From Agarivorans albus (GTDB lineage Bacteria; Pseudomonadota; Gammaproteobacteria; Enterobacterales; Celerinatantimonadaceae), in contig NZ_AP023032.1 of assembly GCF_019670105.1 (NCBI RefSeq), forward strand, positions 4,224,001 to 4,288,000: DNA of 64,000 bases, given 5' to 3'. Under the pieces are notes generated by a model that was not told the origin of the DNA, did no database searches, and saw only the letters and a list, made by a program, of their open reading frames with translations. Shown here piece by piece: positions 1-8,558 of this stretch; the first letter of the stretch is position 1, and each line of letters begins with the position of its first letter. A program made the translations under genes and the position numbers.

Positions 1-870
1 CTCCAGAAGAGTTTCAACACAGACCTTCACCCTTACCTGGTAAGTGTTATTGATAGTTCTGCCAGAGCTACTTAGCACCGGTCGTTCGGTGCTAGCCCAC
101 TCCCAAATATTACCGGTTTCTTCTTTCGGCCAATTATTACTTGGAGTGACATTTAACCTTACCTTCAATAGTGGTACACCTTTATCTTCAAATGAAGCTG
201 TACCAAAAAAGTGCTTAGCGCCACTAGAAGGGAGAGATAAAGGGGTGTAATTAGTGATATCAAAGCCATTATCATCAACTGAAGAATACATTTTCCCCCA
301 GCTATGAGCATCCTGCGGAATAAATACCCGCTCTAAAATAGTCTCACTATTAATGGTTTCACCATCAGCTTCAAAAGATGCGGAATCAGTTTGGCGGTAG
401 CCGCCGTAAAGAACTTTCCTCAGAATGTCCATTCGCGACATGGTAAGGTAATTAAGAAAATCCCCGCTCCATTCACCTACTCCAGAACAAGTTTTGTGTG
501 CCAACGTATCGGCATCACCATCGGCTATACCAGGATTATTAACTAACTGTTCGGGTACAAAAATCTTGCTGTCGTTGTAGCTATAACAACGGTTACTATT
601 AAAATAACCTTCATAATTAATTTTATTCGGTTTGTAAGTGGTATCTAAAGTACCGTCCCCATCAATATCAGAGGCATCGTTATAAGCTTCATAATACAAG
701 GTATGATCGCGGCCCATAACTAACATAACCATTGGTGCAATATTGTTAGAAACGTAAAGAGGCTGAGAAGCCAAATTAAGATTATTTGCTTGTACTTGCA
801 CCGAAGCCGCAGCAGTGAGCAAAAAGCTTAGTAGTAGTTTTCGCTTACACCTTACAAAAAATTTATCCAT
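1..870 (-). CDS. pilY1: PilY1-like type IV pilus tip/biogenesis protein, N-terminal part (runs off window)
   Basis: This frame is open from an ATG at 870 to the left edge (290 codons, no stop). The product starts with a basic stretch and hydrophobic signal peptide, with likely cleavage after VQVQA near residue 28. A calcium-loop-like DIDGDGTLD follows at about residues 68-76, then GEWSGDFLNYLTMSRMD, a stretch characteristic of PilY1 N-terminal regions. PilY1 proteins act at the pilus tip as adhesin or mechanosensor and help minor pilins prime assembly. The start overlaps the pilE stop (TAATG), so translation is probably coupled. The large C-terminal beta-propeller lies outside the window. The family call is firm; adhesion specificity cannot be judged. 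Confidence 0.9.
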   Translation of the reverse strand, partial: MDKFFVRCKRKLLLSFLLTAAASVQVQANNLNLASQPLYVSNNIAPMVMLVMGRDHTLYYEAYNDASDIDGDGTLDTTYKPNKINYEGYFNSNRCYSYNDSKIFVPEQLVNNPGIADGDADTLAHKTCSGVGEWSGDFLNYLTMSRMDILRKVLYGGYRQTDSASFEADGETINSETILERVFIPQDAHSWGKMYSSVDDNGFDITNYTPLSLPSSGAKHFFGTASFEDKGVPLLKVRLNVTPSNNWPKEETGNIWEWASTERPVLSSSGRTINNTYQVRVKVCVETLLE

Positions 871-1265
871 TACCAACACCCTGTTGTTCCAGCACTAGTA
901 GTTCCTTTACTAGTGATACTTAACTCTCCACAACTATCACCTGCTTGAGCTCCTTTTGGGCTAGCTTCAAGGGTATAGCTCGATTTATCAACACTACTTA
1001 CTTTTAAGGTATAAATTTCATCAAAATCAGAGCTAGTGTTATATATACTAAGCGTTGTTCCGGTTGCAGCCCCAACGTAAGAAAGGTGCATGGCATAATA
1101 GCTTTCCATATACTGAGCGGCTTCAACAAGAGTACGTTTTCCCTCTTCTCGGCGCGTCGTTTGTACATGACTCAAGTAACTGGGATAAGCAATACCCGCT
1201 AGAATAGCTACAATTGCTACCGTAATCATTACCTCAACAAGGGTAAATCCTTTTAATTGTTTCAC
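870..1265 (-). CDS. pilE: PilE-type minor pilin
   Basis: The 131-residue protein has a class III prepilin leader, MKQLKG, followed by FTLVEVMITVAIVAILAGIAYPSY with Glu at mature position 5. This is the prepilin peptidase/N-methylation signal of type IV pilins. The body is short and carries two cysteines near the C-terminus (SCGEL and the terminal GCW) that could form the D-loop disulfide. This is the usual architecture of PilE minor pilins that form the priming complex with FimT/FimU, PilV, PilW, PilX and PilY1. Its start overlaps the pilX stop by 4 bp (ATGA). Here it lies before pilY1, whereas in Pseudomonas pilE is last. Confidence 0.88.
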   Translation of the reverse strand: MKQLKGFTLVEVMITVAIVAILAGIAYPSYLSHVQTTRREEGKRTLVEAAQYMESYYAMHLSYVGAATGTTLSIYNTSSDFDEIYTLKVSSVDKSSYTLEASPKGAQAGDSCGELSITSKGTTSAGTTGCW

Positions 1266-1768
1266 GGCTTAGTTCCTTTAAACGCTACGTGAGATTGTAA
1301 ATAGCTAACAGCTCCGCCTTGGCCTTCAGCTTTTGATGTAATTCGATAAATATTGCGACCACTATTCGTATTCACATTCAAGTCATCTGGCTCAAAATAC
1401 ACGTGCTCGATAATGTAGCTTGGATTACCGTCTAGAGTTTGGGAGTCAGAAACTGGTGCTGCATCATCCCAATTGCTATTTGTTTGCCACCAATCACGGT
1501 CTGCAAACTCAGTTTTTACAATTGAATCCGCAGAGTCCGGATCCAGTTTATCAGTGGTTAACGCATTAAGTTTCACCTGATACTCTGCTTCGTTAATACC
1601 TGATATGGACCTTAAAAAGCTAGTAGAATGATCTTGGTGCACAGCGGCATTTTTTCTACCACTACTAACTTGTTGCGCAATTGCAATCCCAATCATAGAT
1701 ATGATGACAACCATAATCAGAGACATAATAAGCGCCATACCTTGTTGGCGATAAGCGTAACAATTCAC
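1262..1768 (-). CDS. pilX: PilX minor pilin
   Basis: The 168-residue protein begins RQQGMALIMSLIMVVIISMIG. The G-M junction and hydrophobic helix lack Glu5, which is typical of PilX rather than other minor pilins. The remainder is a polar pilin-like domain without further recognisable motifs. It sits 2 bp after pilW and overlaps pilE by 4 bp, within the minor-pilin operon. Predicted role: part of the tip-priming complex of type IV pili. The family call rests on the N-terminal signature and on operon position. Confidence 0.85.
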   Translation of the reverse strand: MNCYAYRQQGMALIMSLIMVVIISMIGIAIAQQVSSGRKNAAVHQDHSTSFLRSISGINEAEYQVKLNALTTDKLDPDSADSIVKTEFADRDWWQTNSNWDDAAPVSDSQTLDGNPSYIIEHVYFEPDDLNVNTNSGRNIYRITSKAEGQGGAVSYLQSHVAFKGTKP

Positions 1769-1770
1769 GA

Positions 1771-2553
1771 TTAAACCCCTGTATTTAAAAGCAAGACAGT
1801 TTCACTAACGACTTGACGTAACTTTTTGTCATTAAATGCAGCGATATTTTGATCAAGCACTTTATAAGTAGCAGCATTTGTCAAACTGCCCATAGTTACT
1901 TCCTGAGAAATGAGCAAACCAACCTTTACTCTATTAATTTGTTCCCAATTCGTTACGTTATCAGCGGTATAGTACTTAAAGCTATCGCCATCTGAGCTAT
2001 GATCTAAGCGTCCATATAACACTTGAAAATCATCCACATTGTCGTCAAAAACTGTATCGTTAACGCTTTCGCTATCACGACACATCAATTGATTGCTTGT
2101 GGAAATAAAGAAGCTCATGGTTAACACTGTGTTTGCCGAGAGTTCTTCACCGTTGCATTGGTAAATACCGCTATCGCCAAAAAAACGAAAACTAAGTACG
2201 TCGGTTTGTTCCTTAGCACCATTAAAACTCGTTTGATTATTGAGGCCTTGGATCAATTGCCCTTCTACCCACGTATACCCACTACTATCTGCAGTAGTCA
2301 CAGCAAGCAGCGGCTGATTAGTTTCTAGCTGTGTTATCGCACGATATCCAGCTTGTTGGATATAAAGGCGCAATGTTTGAGCTGTCATACGGTTTTTATT
2401 TACAAGTATATGGTTAGCTCGGGTAGCTTCGTAACTTTTTTGGTCTCCGATTAAAGCTGCGTAAAGCCCTCCAACTACAATGAGCGACAATACCAAGGCA
2501 ATCATTAACTCAACTAAGCCAAACCCCGCTTGTTTGCGCATCACCTTATCCAT
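1771..2553 (-). CDS. pilW: PilW minor pilin
   Basis: The 260-residue protein carries the prepilin signature QAGFGLVELMIALVLSLIVVGG, with Glu5 present, followed by a long soluble domain. This is the usual size and layout of PilW, the largest minor pilin. The start at 2553 follows a GAGG seven bases upstream and overlaps the pilV stop by 13 bp. A second in-frame ATG at 2541 has poorer spacing. It acts with PilV, PilX, PilE and PilY1 at the pilus tip. Confidence 0.87.
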   Translation of the reverse strand: MDKVMRKQAGFGLVELMIALVLSLIVVGGLYAALIGDQKSYEATRANHILVNKNRMTAQTLRLYIQQAGYRAITQLETNQPLLAVTTADSSGYTWVEGQLIQGLNNQTSFNGAKEQTDVLSFRFFGDSGIYQCNGEELSANTVLTMSFFISTSNQLMCRDSESVNDTVFDDNVDDFQVLYGRLDHSSDGDSFKYYTADNVTNWEQINRVKVGLLISQEVTMGSLTNAATYKVLDQNIAAFNDKKLRQVVSETVLLLNTGV

Positions 2554-3047
2554 ATGGCAACCTCACTACATTGATGAGCATTTCCACTAGAGTCAGCGGA
2601 ACAGTCTTCCGCTCCAGCACCACTCAAGCTAGCATCCCAAGTCATTTTAACTGTAACTAAATTGCTATCATGATTTACCGAAAAACGCAGCTCAGGTATA
2701 TAACTTATGGAGCTGCTAAACCAGTCATATAACTCATACTCGGCAAAAGCCGCCCTATCACAGTCTTCAGTAATACAGTCTTTTTCAGCTGGAGCCTGCC
2801 CATCTGACAAGTTGGAAAAGTTAAACTCATCATTAACCACAGCATCAGGCAAGGCACTGATACGTTGAACTAAATCAAGCATTGCAATATTTGCACTTTG
2901 CGCAAAGCGGGCTTGGTGAGCAGTATTTACTGACTGGATCTGTAAAGCGGCATGCCCAAGTAAACCAATAGCAACAATAACTACTGCTATCAGCAGTTCA
3001 ATTAAGGTAAAGCCTTGTTGTTTATAGGCAAGTTGATGCGACGGCAT
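2541..3047 (-). CDS. pilV: PilV minor pilin
   Basis: The protein is about 168 residues with the prepilin signature KQQGFTLIELLIAVVIVAIG, then a soluble domain with four scattered cysteines. The reading frame is open back to 3098, but the ATG at 3047 has a strong GGGAGGG ribosome site 6-7 bases upstream and puts the leader at normal length, so it is preferred. It overlaps the end of fimT by 26 bp. Its size, signature and position between fimT and pilW identify it as PilV. Confidence 0.86.
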   Translation of the reverse strand: MPSHQLAYKQQGFTLIELLIAVVIVAIGLLGHAALQIQSVNTAHQARFAQSANIAMLDLVQRISALPDAVVNDEFNFSNLSDGQAPAEKDCITEDCDRAAFAEYELYDWFSSSISYIPELRFSVNHDSNLVTVKMTWDASLSGAGAEDCSADSSGNAHQCSEVAIWIR

Positions 3048-3561
3048 ATGTAACCCTCCCCATACGAGAAATAGTAATTTCTTGATGTTCATAATCATTC
3101 GAGGAGGCGCATACCTTTAAAGTTCCGGCCAAAGCATGCCCAGTAGGGAAAAACTGGGCAGTGGTGCGCCCCGCACTTGACGAATTGGTATACTTAATTT
3201 GAGCTGATTTAGGACTGGGGTAACTAGCAATTATTTGAGACTCGGCAGTCAAAGCACCATTTCGAGCAGTATCAAGATAAACCAACCAGCCTTTGTTAGC
3301 CCCCCATGCATTAGCGCAAGTCGTTCCGCTGCTGGTAGGGCAAACATAAGTAGAGAGGTTGTTTCGAATAGCTTCCTGTTGGGCCACCAATAAGCTGTTT
3401 GCTAAAAGGTCTCGGGTGACTTTTTGCTTATTGTCTTGCATAAAACCTTGAAGCGAAGGCACCGCCACTACCATTACAATAACCAGAATCGCCACGGCGA
3501 TCATTAGCTCAAGTAGGGTAAAGCCTTTGGCTACATAGCCTTGTTTGGAAATACCAAGCAT
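3022..3561 (-). CDS. fimT: FimT/FimU (GspH-type) minor pseudopilin
   Basis: The 179-residue protein has the leader MLGISKQGYVAKG and then FTLLELMIAVAILVIVM, a GspH/FimT-type N-terminus with Glu5. The C-terminal half (QAEAIRN-like stretch QQEAIRNNLS, then CP...C pairs and a final TCL) matches the GspH domain layout. It is first in the minor-pilin operon, so the operon promoter should lie upstream of 3561. Role: initiation of type IV pilus assembly and, in some relatives, DNA binding during uptake. DNA binding is not demonstrable here. Confidence 0.85.
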   Translation of the reverse strand: MLGISKQGYVAKGFTLLELMIAVAILVIVMVVAVPSLQGFMQDNKQKVTRDLLANSLLVAQQEAIRNNLSTYVCPTSSGTTCANAWGANKGWLVYLDTARNGALTAESQIIASYPSPKSAQIKYTNSSSAGRTTAQFFPTGHALAGTLKVCASSNDYEHQEITISRMGRVTYAVASTCL

Positions 3562-3921
3562 TGCTTATCATCCATAACAGCAATAATCACAGCAAATAAT
3601 GTAAAGCGAACCAGTCACTCCACAGGTAAAAAATTGATGAGACTATATAGTAAAAAAATCAATAAATTAGCGAGTCATTTTGTCAAACATACCTTGTATA
3701 CACAATAAGCAGAGCGACAATAGTTGACAGATATCATACTTCGAACTACCACTTCTGTAATGCAGGGTTGACAGCATGAAATACTGTCTCAAATACCCAA
3801 CACAATTTTGTCCAGTGAACAGTGTTGGCAACACTTTTCTCAACAAAGCCAGATAAAAATATTGGTGTGTAACAATGAAAATGTGTAATCTAAATCCACC
3901 AATAATCACGCAACTTTTTTT
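3562..3921. other. Intergenic region upstream of the minor-pilin operon
   Basis: This is about 360 bp, AT-rich, between fimT (minus) and the plus-strand hypothetical gene at 3922. It must hold the promoter of the pilin operon and probably one for the rightward genes. No consensus sigma-54 site or clear operator was found. An 80-codon minus-strand frame (3667-3909) has no ribosome site and no recognisable protein character. Confidence 0.5.
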
Positions 3922-4344
3922 ATGAAACCTCAGTCAGTACCTAGCTACGTTGATGACAACTATGTAAACAATGTTGTTAACGAATGTGTCAGTTTCATGA
4001 AGGGGAGTGCGCCGTGGTGGGTACAACAATCGTGTTTAGATTGCCGAGAATCAAAACAACTATTGCATTTGTTTTTGGTTGCTTTTAGCACTTGGAGAAA
4101 GCGCCGAGCGCAACCTAACCATAAGCGAAATATCGAACCCAATAATCTATTTGACCTTGGGCCTCTCATTTACGACTTGAGCTATACCCTTAATCAATTG
4201 GCTAACCAAGACAAAGACTACCTTAGTGAAGAGTTAAAAGATGCCATTAAGCTTATTCACCAAGATGCTCAGCATTTCTTAAAAAGCTGGCACAGTCTCG
4301 ATATAGAGCAAATTACCGATACACCACTCTCTCAAGTTTCTTAA
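3922..4344 (+). CDS. Hypothetical protein (140 aa)
   Basis: I do not recognise this protein. It is soluble, with no signal peptide or membrane segment. It has a C-x-x-C-like pair (SCLDC) near residue 40, a basic patch (STWRKRRAQPNHKR) near 55-70 and a helical C-terminal half. No convincing ribosome site precedes the ATG, so a later start is possible. It is followed after 20 bp by the PanM/PanZ-like acetyltransferase, and both stop before a strong terminator, so they likely form one transcript. The regular coding character of the second half makes it probably real. Confidence 0.6.
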   Translation: MKPQSVPSYVDDNYVNNVVNECVSFMKGSAPWWVQQSCLDCRESKQLLHLFLVAFSTWRKRRAQPNHKRNIEPNNLFDLGPLIYDLSYTLNQLANQDKDYLSEELKDAIKLIHQDAQHFLKSWHSLDIEQITDTPLSQVS

Positions 4345-4364
4345 TTTATACAGCAAAAGGTTTT

Positions 4365-4739
4365 ATGCGTTTATCTTTTCAAGCTATTGAAAACTGGCAA
4401 CAGCACGCCAGTGATTTATCGAAAATATCCAGTAATCTAGAGCCTTCGCAGTGGCAAGAATGGCAGCAAGCGGCTCAACTCTACAGCTGTACGTTTAATC
4501 AGCGTGTGGTTGCATATTGTGTTGTAAGTTGTAATAAACAACAGTTGTTAGTGCAGCGCTTTCACGTGCGAGATATAACCCAGCGCCGTGGCATAGGCTT
4601 GTTTATGTTCCAGCAGCTTCTGCAGCTAGTGGCTCAAAAGGGCCTAAGCCAGCTCACTTTTCCGCACAGCAACGATCCAGCCGTGCTGGCCTTTTATCAG
4701 CATCTTGGCTTAAACAATCAATTCACCTTTCAGCTATAA
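4365..4739 (+). CDS. panM: PanM/PanZ-like GNAT acetyltransferase-fold protein
   Basis: The 124-residue protein has a compact GNAT fold. RFHVRDITQRRGIGLFMF contains the acetyl-CoA pyrophosphate-binding R/Q-x-x-G-x-G loop (RRGIG) at about residues 71-75. A C-terminal DPAVLAFYQHLGL matches the last helix of the fold. Length and the loop sequence resemble Escherichia coli PanM/PanZ (VREVTRRRGVG), which with acetyl-CoA triggers and inhibits self-processed aspartate decarboxylase PanD in pantothenate synthesis. That assignment is from memory of the family; a generic small GNAT is the alternative. It is terminated by the palindrome just downstream. Confidence 0.62.
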   Translation: MRLSFQAIENWQQHASDLSKISSNLEPSQWQEWQQAAQLYSCTFNQRVVAYCVVSCNKQQLLVQRFHVRDITQRRGIGLFMFQQLLQLVAQKGLSQLTFPHSNDPAVLAFYQHLGLNNQFTFQL

Positions 4740-4740
4740 A

Positions 4741-4770
4741 AAAACCAGAGCCATGGCTCTGGTTTTTATT
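4741..4770. terminator. Bidirectional intrinsic terminator
   Basis: A perfect palindrome (AAAACCAGAGCC and its complement, 26 nt) is flanked by A and T runs. It lies between the convergent panM-like gene and glpX and can serve both strands. Confidence 0.9.
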
Positions 4771-4788
4771 CTTTTTCTACCCGTATTA

Positions 4789-5796
4789 CTACAAAATAAT
4801 CGACTTCAAATCGTCGTTTTTACGATCTAAATAGTGGGTTGATTGTATTTTACGAATAGTACGCGTTTTACCACGAACCAATAGCGTTTCGGTGGTGGCA
4901 ATATTACCTTGGCGATTAATACCTTCCAGTAAATCACCCTTGGTAATGCCCGTCGCCGAAAATATCACATTGTCGTTTTTGGCTAAGTCATTCAACTGCA
5001 ATACGCTGTTTACTTGAATATCTTCAGCTTCACAGCGGCGAATTTCTTCTTCACCAATTGCGCGATTTTCCGGGGTATCTTCTTTTACCTGGTGACGTGG
5101 AATTAAACGGCCTTGCATATCACCGCCTAAAGCGCGAATTACAGCCGCCGAAATCACCCCTTCTGGCGCTCCGCCTACACAGTACATCATGTCAACTTCG
5201 CTAAGCGGCATACACGATAAAATCGATGCAGCTACATCCCCATCAGGAATCGCAAATACTCGAACACCTAGCTTTTGCATCTCAGCAATCACTTGGTCAT
5301 GACGAGGCTTAGCCAAGGTAATCACTGTCATATCGCTCAGCTCTTTGCCCAAGACCGACGCAACCATTTTAATGTTGTGCTCTAGTGGTTGGTTTAAATC
5401 GATGCAACCTTTGGCTTCCGGTCCAACTACCAACTTTTCCATGTACATATCTGGTGCACGTAAGAATGCGCCTTTTTCGCCTACGGCAAGCACGGCAACA
5501 GCATTGTTTTGACCCATTGCGGTCATGCGGGTGCCTTCAATAGGATCTACCGCAATATCTACACCTTCGCCACCGGTACCAACATGCTCGCCAATGTAAA
5601 GCATCGGTGCATCATCAATCTCGCCTTCGCCAATAACCACTTCGCCATCAATGTCGATGTCATTGAGCATGATACGCATGGCTTCAACAGCTGCGTTATC
5701 AGCAATATTTTTATCCCCACGCCCCAACCACTTGTAACCAGCTAAAGCTGCGGCTTCGGTCACGCGGGAAAAACGAAATGCCAGATCTCTTCTCAT
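4789..5796 (-). CDS. glpX: Class II fructose-1,6-bisphosphatase
   Basis: The 335-residue protein is the normal length of GlpX. It begins MRRDLAFRFSRVTEAAA. It has the metal/substrate segments VVIGEGEIDDAPMLYIGE (about 56-73) and DIAVDPIEGTRMTAMG, both diagnostic of the class II FBPase family. It hydrolyses fructose 1,6-bisphosphate in gluconeogenesis in the cytosol. In enterics it ends the glpFKX operon; here it stands alone, with the DUF4202 gene 71 bp upstream on the same strand. Confidence 0.95.
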   Translation of the reverse strand: MRRDLAFRFSRVTEAAALAGYKWLGRGDKNIADNAAVEAMRIMLNDIDIDGEVVIGEGEIDDAPMLYIGEHVGTGGEGVDIAVDPIEGTRMTAMGQNNAVAVLAVGEKGAFLRAPDMYMEKLVVGPEAKGCIDLNQPLEHNIKMVASVLGKELSDMTVITLAKPRHDQVIAEMQKLGVRVFAIPDGDVAASILSCMPLSEVDMMYCVGGAPEGVISAAVIRALGGDMQGRLIPRHQVKEDTPENRAIGEEEIRRCEAEDIQVNSVLQLNDLAKNDNVIFSATGITKGDLLEGINRQGNIATTETLLVRGKTRTIRKIQSTHYLDRKNDDLKSIIL

Positions 5797-5867
5797 CAGA
5801 TACGCCTAATCAACTAAAAATCGTGACGAATACTAGCACAAGATTATGTTTTATTCAGCTTGAAAAG

Positions 5868-6473
5868 CTAAGCTAAGGCCTGCTTTACCAAGCTTAGCGC
5901 TTCGTCAGACAAATCTAGTGCAAGTGCTGCTTGCTGGCCTTGTTCAGACATTTTTGCCCAGGTTTTTTGCACAATGCTAATCACTTTCTCTTGAGCATGT
6001 TTATTAGCAAATTCAACAAAGTAGTACTTTAAGAATACTAAACAAATAACATCTTCAAGGGCTTGAGTAAGCGGATTTCGTTTTAGCTTTTCTTTACGTA
6101 ATAAACTGGCAGTAGCATCAATGAGGGTTTCGTCCAAATTGTGCTTACGCATTATTTCTGCACACAACTCAGCATGCTTTTTACCTAAATCGCTGCGCCA
6201 TTTTAAATAGCCAGCTCGACCTTCTGGGTAATCACTTCGTAGTGATAGCCAACGGCCAATGTGCTGAGCTCGGGCAGCAATTTGTAATTCAGCTGGAGGT
6301 GCTAACATAAAATCATGTAAGCAATTAGACATGCGCTTACCGTACAAAAATTCTTTGGCATGCTCGGTTCCTAACTCATCTATCTCCTTATTTGGGTCAT
6401 TTAAGTTAAATTGATCGATATCGTTTAAAACCTGATTCAGAATATTTTGCTGCATGATTTGCGGTTTTCCCAT
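5868..6473 (-). CDS. DUF4202-family protein
   Basis: The 201-residue soluble, alpha-helical protein has conserved-looking stretches LGTEHAKEFLYGKRMS, RAQHIGRWLSLRSDYPEGRAGYLKWR and DVICLVFLKYYF. These fit the DUF4202 family as I recall it. The histidine/aspartate pattern (EHAKE, AQHIGRW, LKWR..HAE, LEDVICLVFL) resembles HD-like helical folds, but no catalytic function is established. A second ATG (residue 7) is an alternative start. It lies upstream of glpX on the same strand with 71 bp between them. Confidence 0.65.
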   Translation of the reverse strand: MGKPQIMQQNILNQVLNDIDQFNLNDPNKEIDELGTEHAKEFLYGKRMSNCLHDFMLAPPAELQIAARAQHIGRWLSLRSDYPEGRAGYLKWRSDLGKKHAELCAEIMRKHNLDETLIDATASLLRKEKLKRNPLTQALEDVICLVFLKYYFVEFANKHAQEKVISIVQKTWAKMSEQGQQAALALDLSDEALSLVKQALA

Positions 6474-6601
6474 AACTTTGTTTTATCCTTTAACAAGGGC
6501 ACAACATATCCTACCGAAAAGCCAAAAACAACACAGACGGTTACACCAAAAAACAATTGCATTGTCAGCGCATTTAACTATATGTTAATAACTAGAGCGG
6601 C

Positions 6602-6620
6602 ATATATGACCAACATATAT
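6602..6620. promoter_or_regulatory. Inverted repeat upstream of alanine dehydrogenase (candidate operator)
   Basis: ATATATG-ACCAA-CATATAT is a perfect 7-bp inverted repeat ending 22 bp before the ald start, just before its AAGGAG ribosome site (6627-6632). In other bacteria Lrp/AsnC-type regulators control ald. That link is an inference here. Confidence 0.35.
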
Positions 6621-6642
6621 ATCTAAAAAGGAGTTAATCGCT

Positions 6643-7758
6643 ATGCTGATTGGTGTACCTAAGGAAATAAAAAATCACGAATATCGTGTGGGAATGACAC
6701 CCGCCAGTGTGAATGAGTTAATTCAACATGGCCATCAAGTCATTGTTGAGACTCAGGCTGGCGCCGGTATTGGCTTCAGTGATGCTGATTACCAAGCGGT
6801 CGGCGCGAATATTTCAAACACTGCCGCGGAAGTATTTGCCGCAGCCGAAATGATTGTGAAAGTAAAAGAACCACAAGCGGTTGAACGTGCAATGTTGCGT
6901 GAAGACCAGCTATTGTTCACTTACTTGCACCTCGCTCCCGACCCAGAACAAACTCAAGATTTAATAAAATCTAGCGCAGTTTGTGTAGCTTATGAAACAG
7001 TAACTAGCCCACGTGGCGGCCTTCCTTTGCTGGCACCAATGTCAGAGGTAGCGGGCAGAATGGCGATTCAAGCAGGCGCACTTGCCTTAGAAAAATCTAA
7101 AGGCGGTCGCGGGGTATTGCTGGGTGGCGTGCCAGGGGTAGAACCTGCCAAAGTTACCGTTATTGGCGGCGGCATGGTTGGTCGTAATGCTGCACAAATG
7201 GCTGTTGGAATGGGTGCAGATGTCACCATACTCGATCGCAGCATTGATGTACTTCGCAGTGTTGATGCTGAATACCATGGCCAGCTTAAAACTGTTTACT
7301 CGACGACCAGCAGTATTGAGCAGCATGTATTAGAGGCTGATTTAGTGATTGGTGGTGTATTGTTACCAGGTGCCGCTGCGCCCAAGCTTATCACTAAGGA
7401 TTTGGTTAAACGCATGAAGGCTGGCAGCGCTATTGTTGATGTTGCTATCGATCAAGGCGGTTGTGCCGAAACCTCAAAGGCTACCACCCATCAAGATCCT
7501 ATTTATATCGTGGATGATGTGGTGCACTACTGTGTTGCAAATATGCCAGGTGGCGTGGCTCGTACCTCTACCATGGCACTTAATAATGCAACTTTGCCTT
7601 ACATCATCACCCTCGCTAACAAGGGATATAAGCAAGCACTGCTAGATGATGAACACTTGCGCAATGGCTTAAACGTAATGCATGGCAAGTTAACTTGCGC
7701 CGAGGTAGGCGAAGCCCTAGGCATTGAAACGGTCGACCCTTTAGAGCTACTGGCCTAA
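6643..7758 (+). CDS. ald: Alanine dehydrogenase
   Basis: The 371-residue protein matches the family length. It starts [20 protein letters not shown] and contains KVKEPQ (substrate site Lys), TYLHLAPDP (catalytic His) and the NAD-binding [19 protein letters not shown] at about residues 170-190. It interconverts L-alanine and pyruvate plus ammonia with NAD(H). It is monocistronic, with a strong AAGGAG site and a terminator just after the stop. It could recycle alanine made by the taurine:pyruvate aminotransferase at the other end of the window, but this is inference from function only. Confidence 0.96.
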   Translation: MLIGVPKEIKNHEYRVGMTPASVNELIQHGHQVIVETQAGAGIGFSDADYQAVGANISNTAAEVFAAAEMIVKVKEPQAVERAMLREDQLLFTYLHLAPDPEQTQDLIKSSAVCVAYETVTSPRGGLPLLAPMSEVAGRMAIQAGALALEKSKGGRGVLLGGVPGVEPAKVTVIGGGMVGRNAAQMAVGMGADVTILDRSIDVLRSVDAEYHGQLKTVYSTTSSIEQHVLEADLVIGGVLLPGAAAPKLITKDLVKRMKAGSAIVDVAIDQGGCAETSKATTHQDPIYIVDDVVHYCVANMPGGVARTSTMALNNATLPYIITLANKGYKQALLDDEHLRNGLNVMHGKLTCAEVGEALGIETVDPLELLA

Positions 7759-7762
7759 GTCA

Positions 7763-7792
7763 CAAAAAAGAGCGCTTAGGCGCTCTTTTTTA
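7763..7792 (+). terminator. Intrinsic terminator of ald
   Basis: The stem AAAAAGAGCGC/GCGCTCTTTTT has a short loop and ends in a T run, directly after the ald stop codon. Confidence 0.92.
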
Positions 7793-7803
7793 TATCTGTC
7801 TAG

Positions 7804-8003
7804 TTAACCTGAGCTCGGGATAAGGAACTGACGATAACTCCGCAAACCAGTACTTAATCTAATTTCATGTTTCTGGCGAGATAGTTTTGCTTAGTTCAAG
7901 GAGAAGCTGCGCGTCAATAGCTAGCCTATTGCAAGTGGCTTCAACACCGAAATAAGTAAAAATAGTCGTTAGAAACCGGTTTATTGTTCCGAGCTCAGAT
8001 TAA
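7804..8003. repeat. 200-bp element with 20-bp terminal inverted repeats (MITE-like)
   Basis: The left end TTAACCTGAGCTCGGGATAA (7804-7823) and the right end TTGTTCCGAGCTCAGATTAA (7984-8003) are inverted repeats matching at 17 of 20 positions, with the core CCGAGCTCAG exact. The interior has no plausible reading frame. It occupies a convergent gap between ald and the DUF4357 gene. A small non-autonomous mobile element or dispersed intergenic repeat is the likeliest reading. No second copy was found in this window, so mobility is not shown. Confidence 0.5.
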
Positions 8004-8013
8004 TTATTAAGCC

Positions 8014-8496
8014 TTAGCGCTTTTTACCATACCCGCGGTCTTTAAGGCTGCGCCCCCATTTATCTAGCCAAGCATCTAAGCCACTGCGAGCATTACCAGC
8101 GATTAAGCAAGCAGCGGAGCTGGGGCTAGAAAATTGATAATCACGCATAAACTCATAACCATCGCCTTGACGGCAAAGAACGGTATCTTCAAGTAACTGC
8201 TCACGTAGTGCCAATACTGCTGGGCGTAATGACTCCGCCCCACCACCATTGGCAGTAGAACCTTTCACTACGGTAAAGCCGGGTTTGTTTTTAGCGCCAG
8301 TAGGGTAACCATGCGCAACTGCTTGCTTAACGCTGAAAGAATACTCAGCAGATATGGTGTGCTGGCTGCTCTCAACCACCAGCTCACGTAAAGACAATAG
8401 CTGCTGATACAGTTCAATAGGTAAAATTGCAGCGGTTTTGCGGCCATCACCGTCAATAACAAAATTAACTTTAGAAAGTTCGAATGGACCGTCCAT
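8014..8496 (-). CDS. DUF4357-domain protein
   Basis: The C-terminal part has GFTVVKGSTANGGGAESL, GDGYEFMRDYQFSSPSSAA and GLDAWLDKWGRSLKD, the pattern of the DUF4357 domain, best known at the ends of nuclease or restriction-related proteins. Here it follows only a short N-terminal segment (VNFVIDGDGRKTAAILPIELYQQLLSL) that looks like small antitoxin-type proteins. The frame can be extended to a TTG at 8541, but that lies only 18 nt from the rpoH terminator stem, so the ATG at 8496 is preferred; neither has a clear ribosome site. Function unknown. It is separated from rpoH by a terminator, so it needs its own promoter or readthrough. Confidence 0.7.
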   Translation of the reverse strand: MDGPFELSKVNFVIDGDGRKTAAILPIELYQQLLSLRELVVESSQHTISAEYSFSVKQAVAHGYPTGAKNKPGFTVVKGSTANGGGAESLRPAVLALREQLLEDTVLCRQGDGYEFMRDYQFSSPSSAACLIAGNARSGLDAWLDKWGRSLKDRGYGKKR

Positions 8497-8558
8497 GTCA
8501 GACCATGTATTAGAAAGTTTGTGCAAATTTAACACAGGCAAGCGGCAGATTTGAATAT

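Noticed and set aside
44-250. 68-codon plus-strand frame at the left edge
   Set aside because: It is antisense to the pilY1 frame, which is open throughout and clearly protein-like.
3667-3909. 80-codon minus-strand frame upstream of the pilin operon
   Set aside because: No ribosome site, no protein-like pattern, and it fills the region expected to hold promoters.
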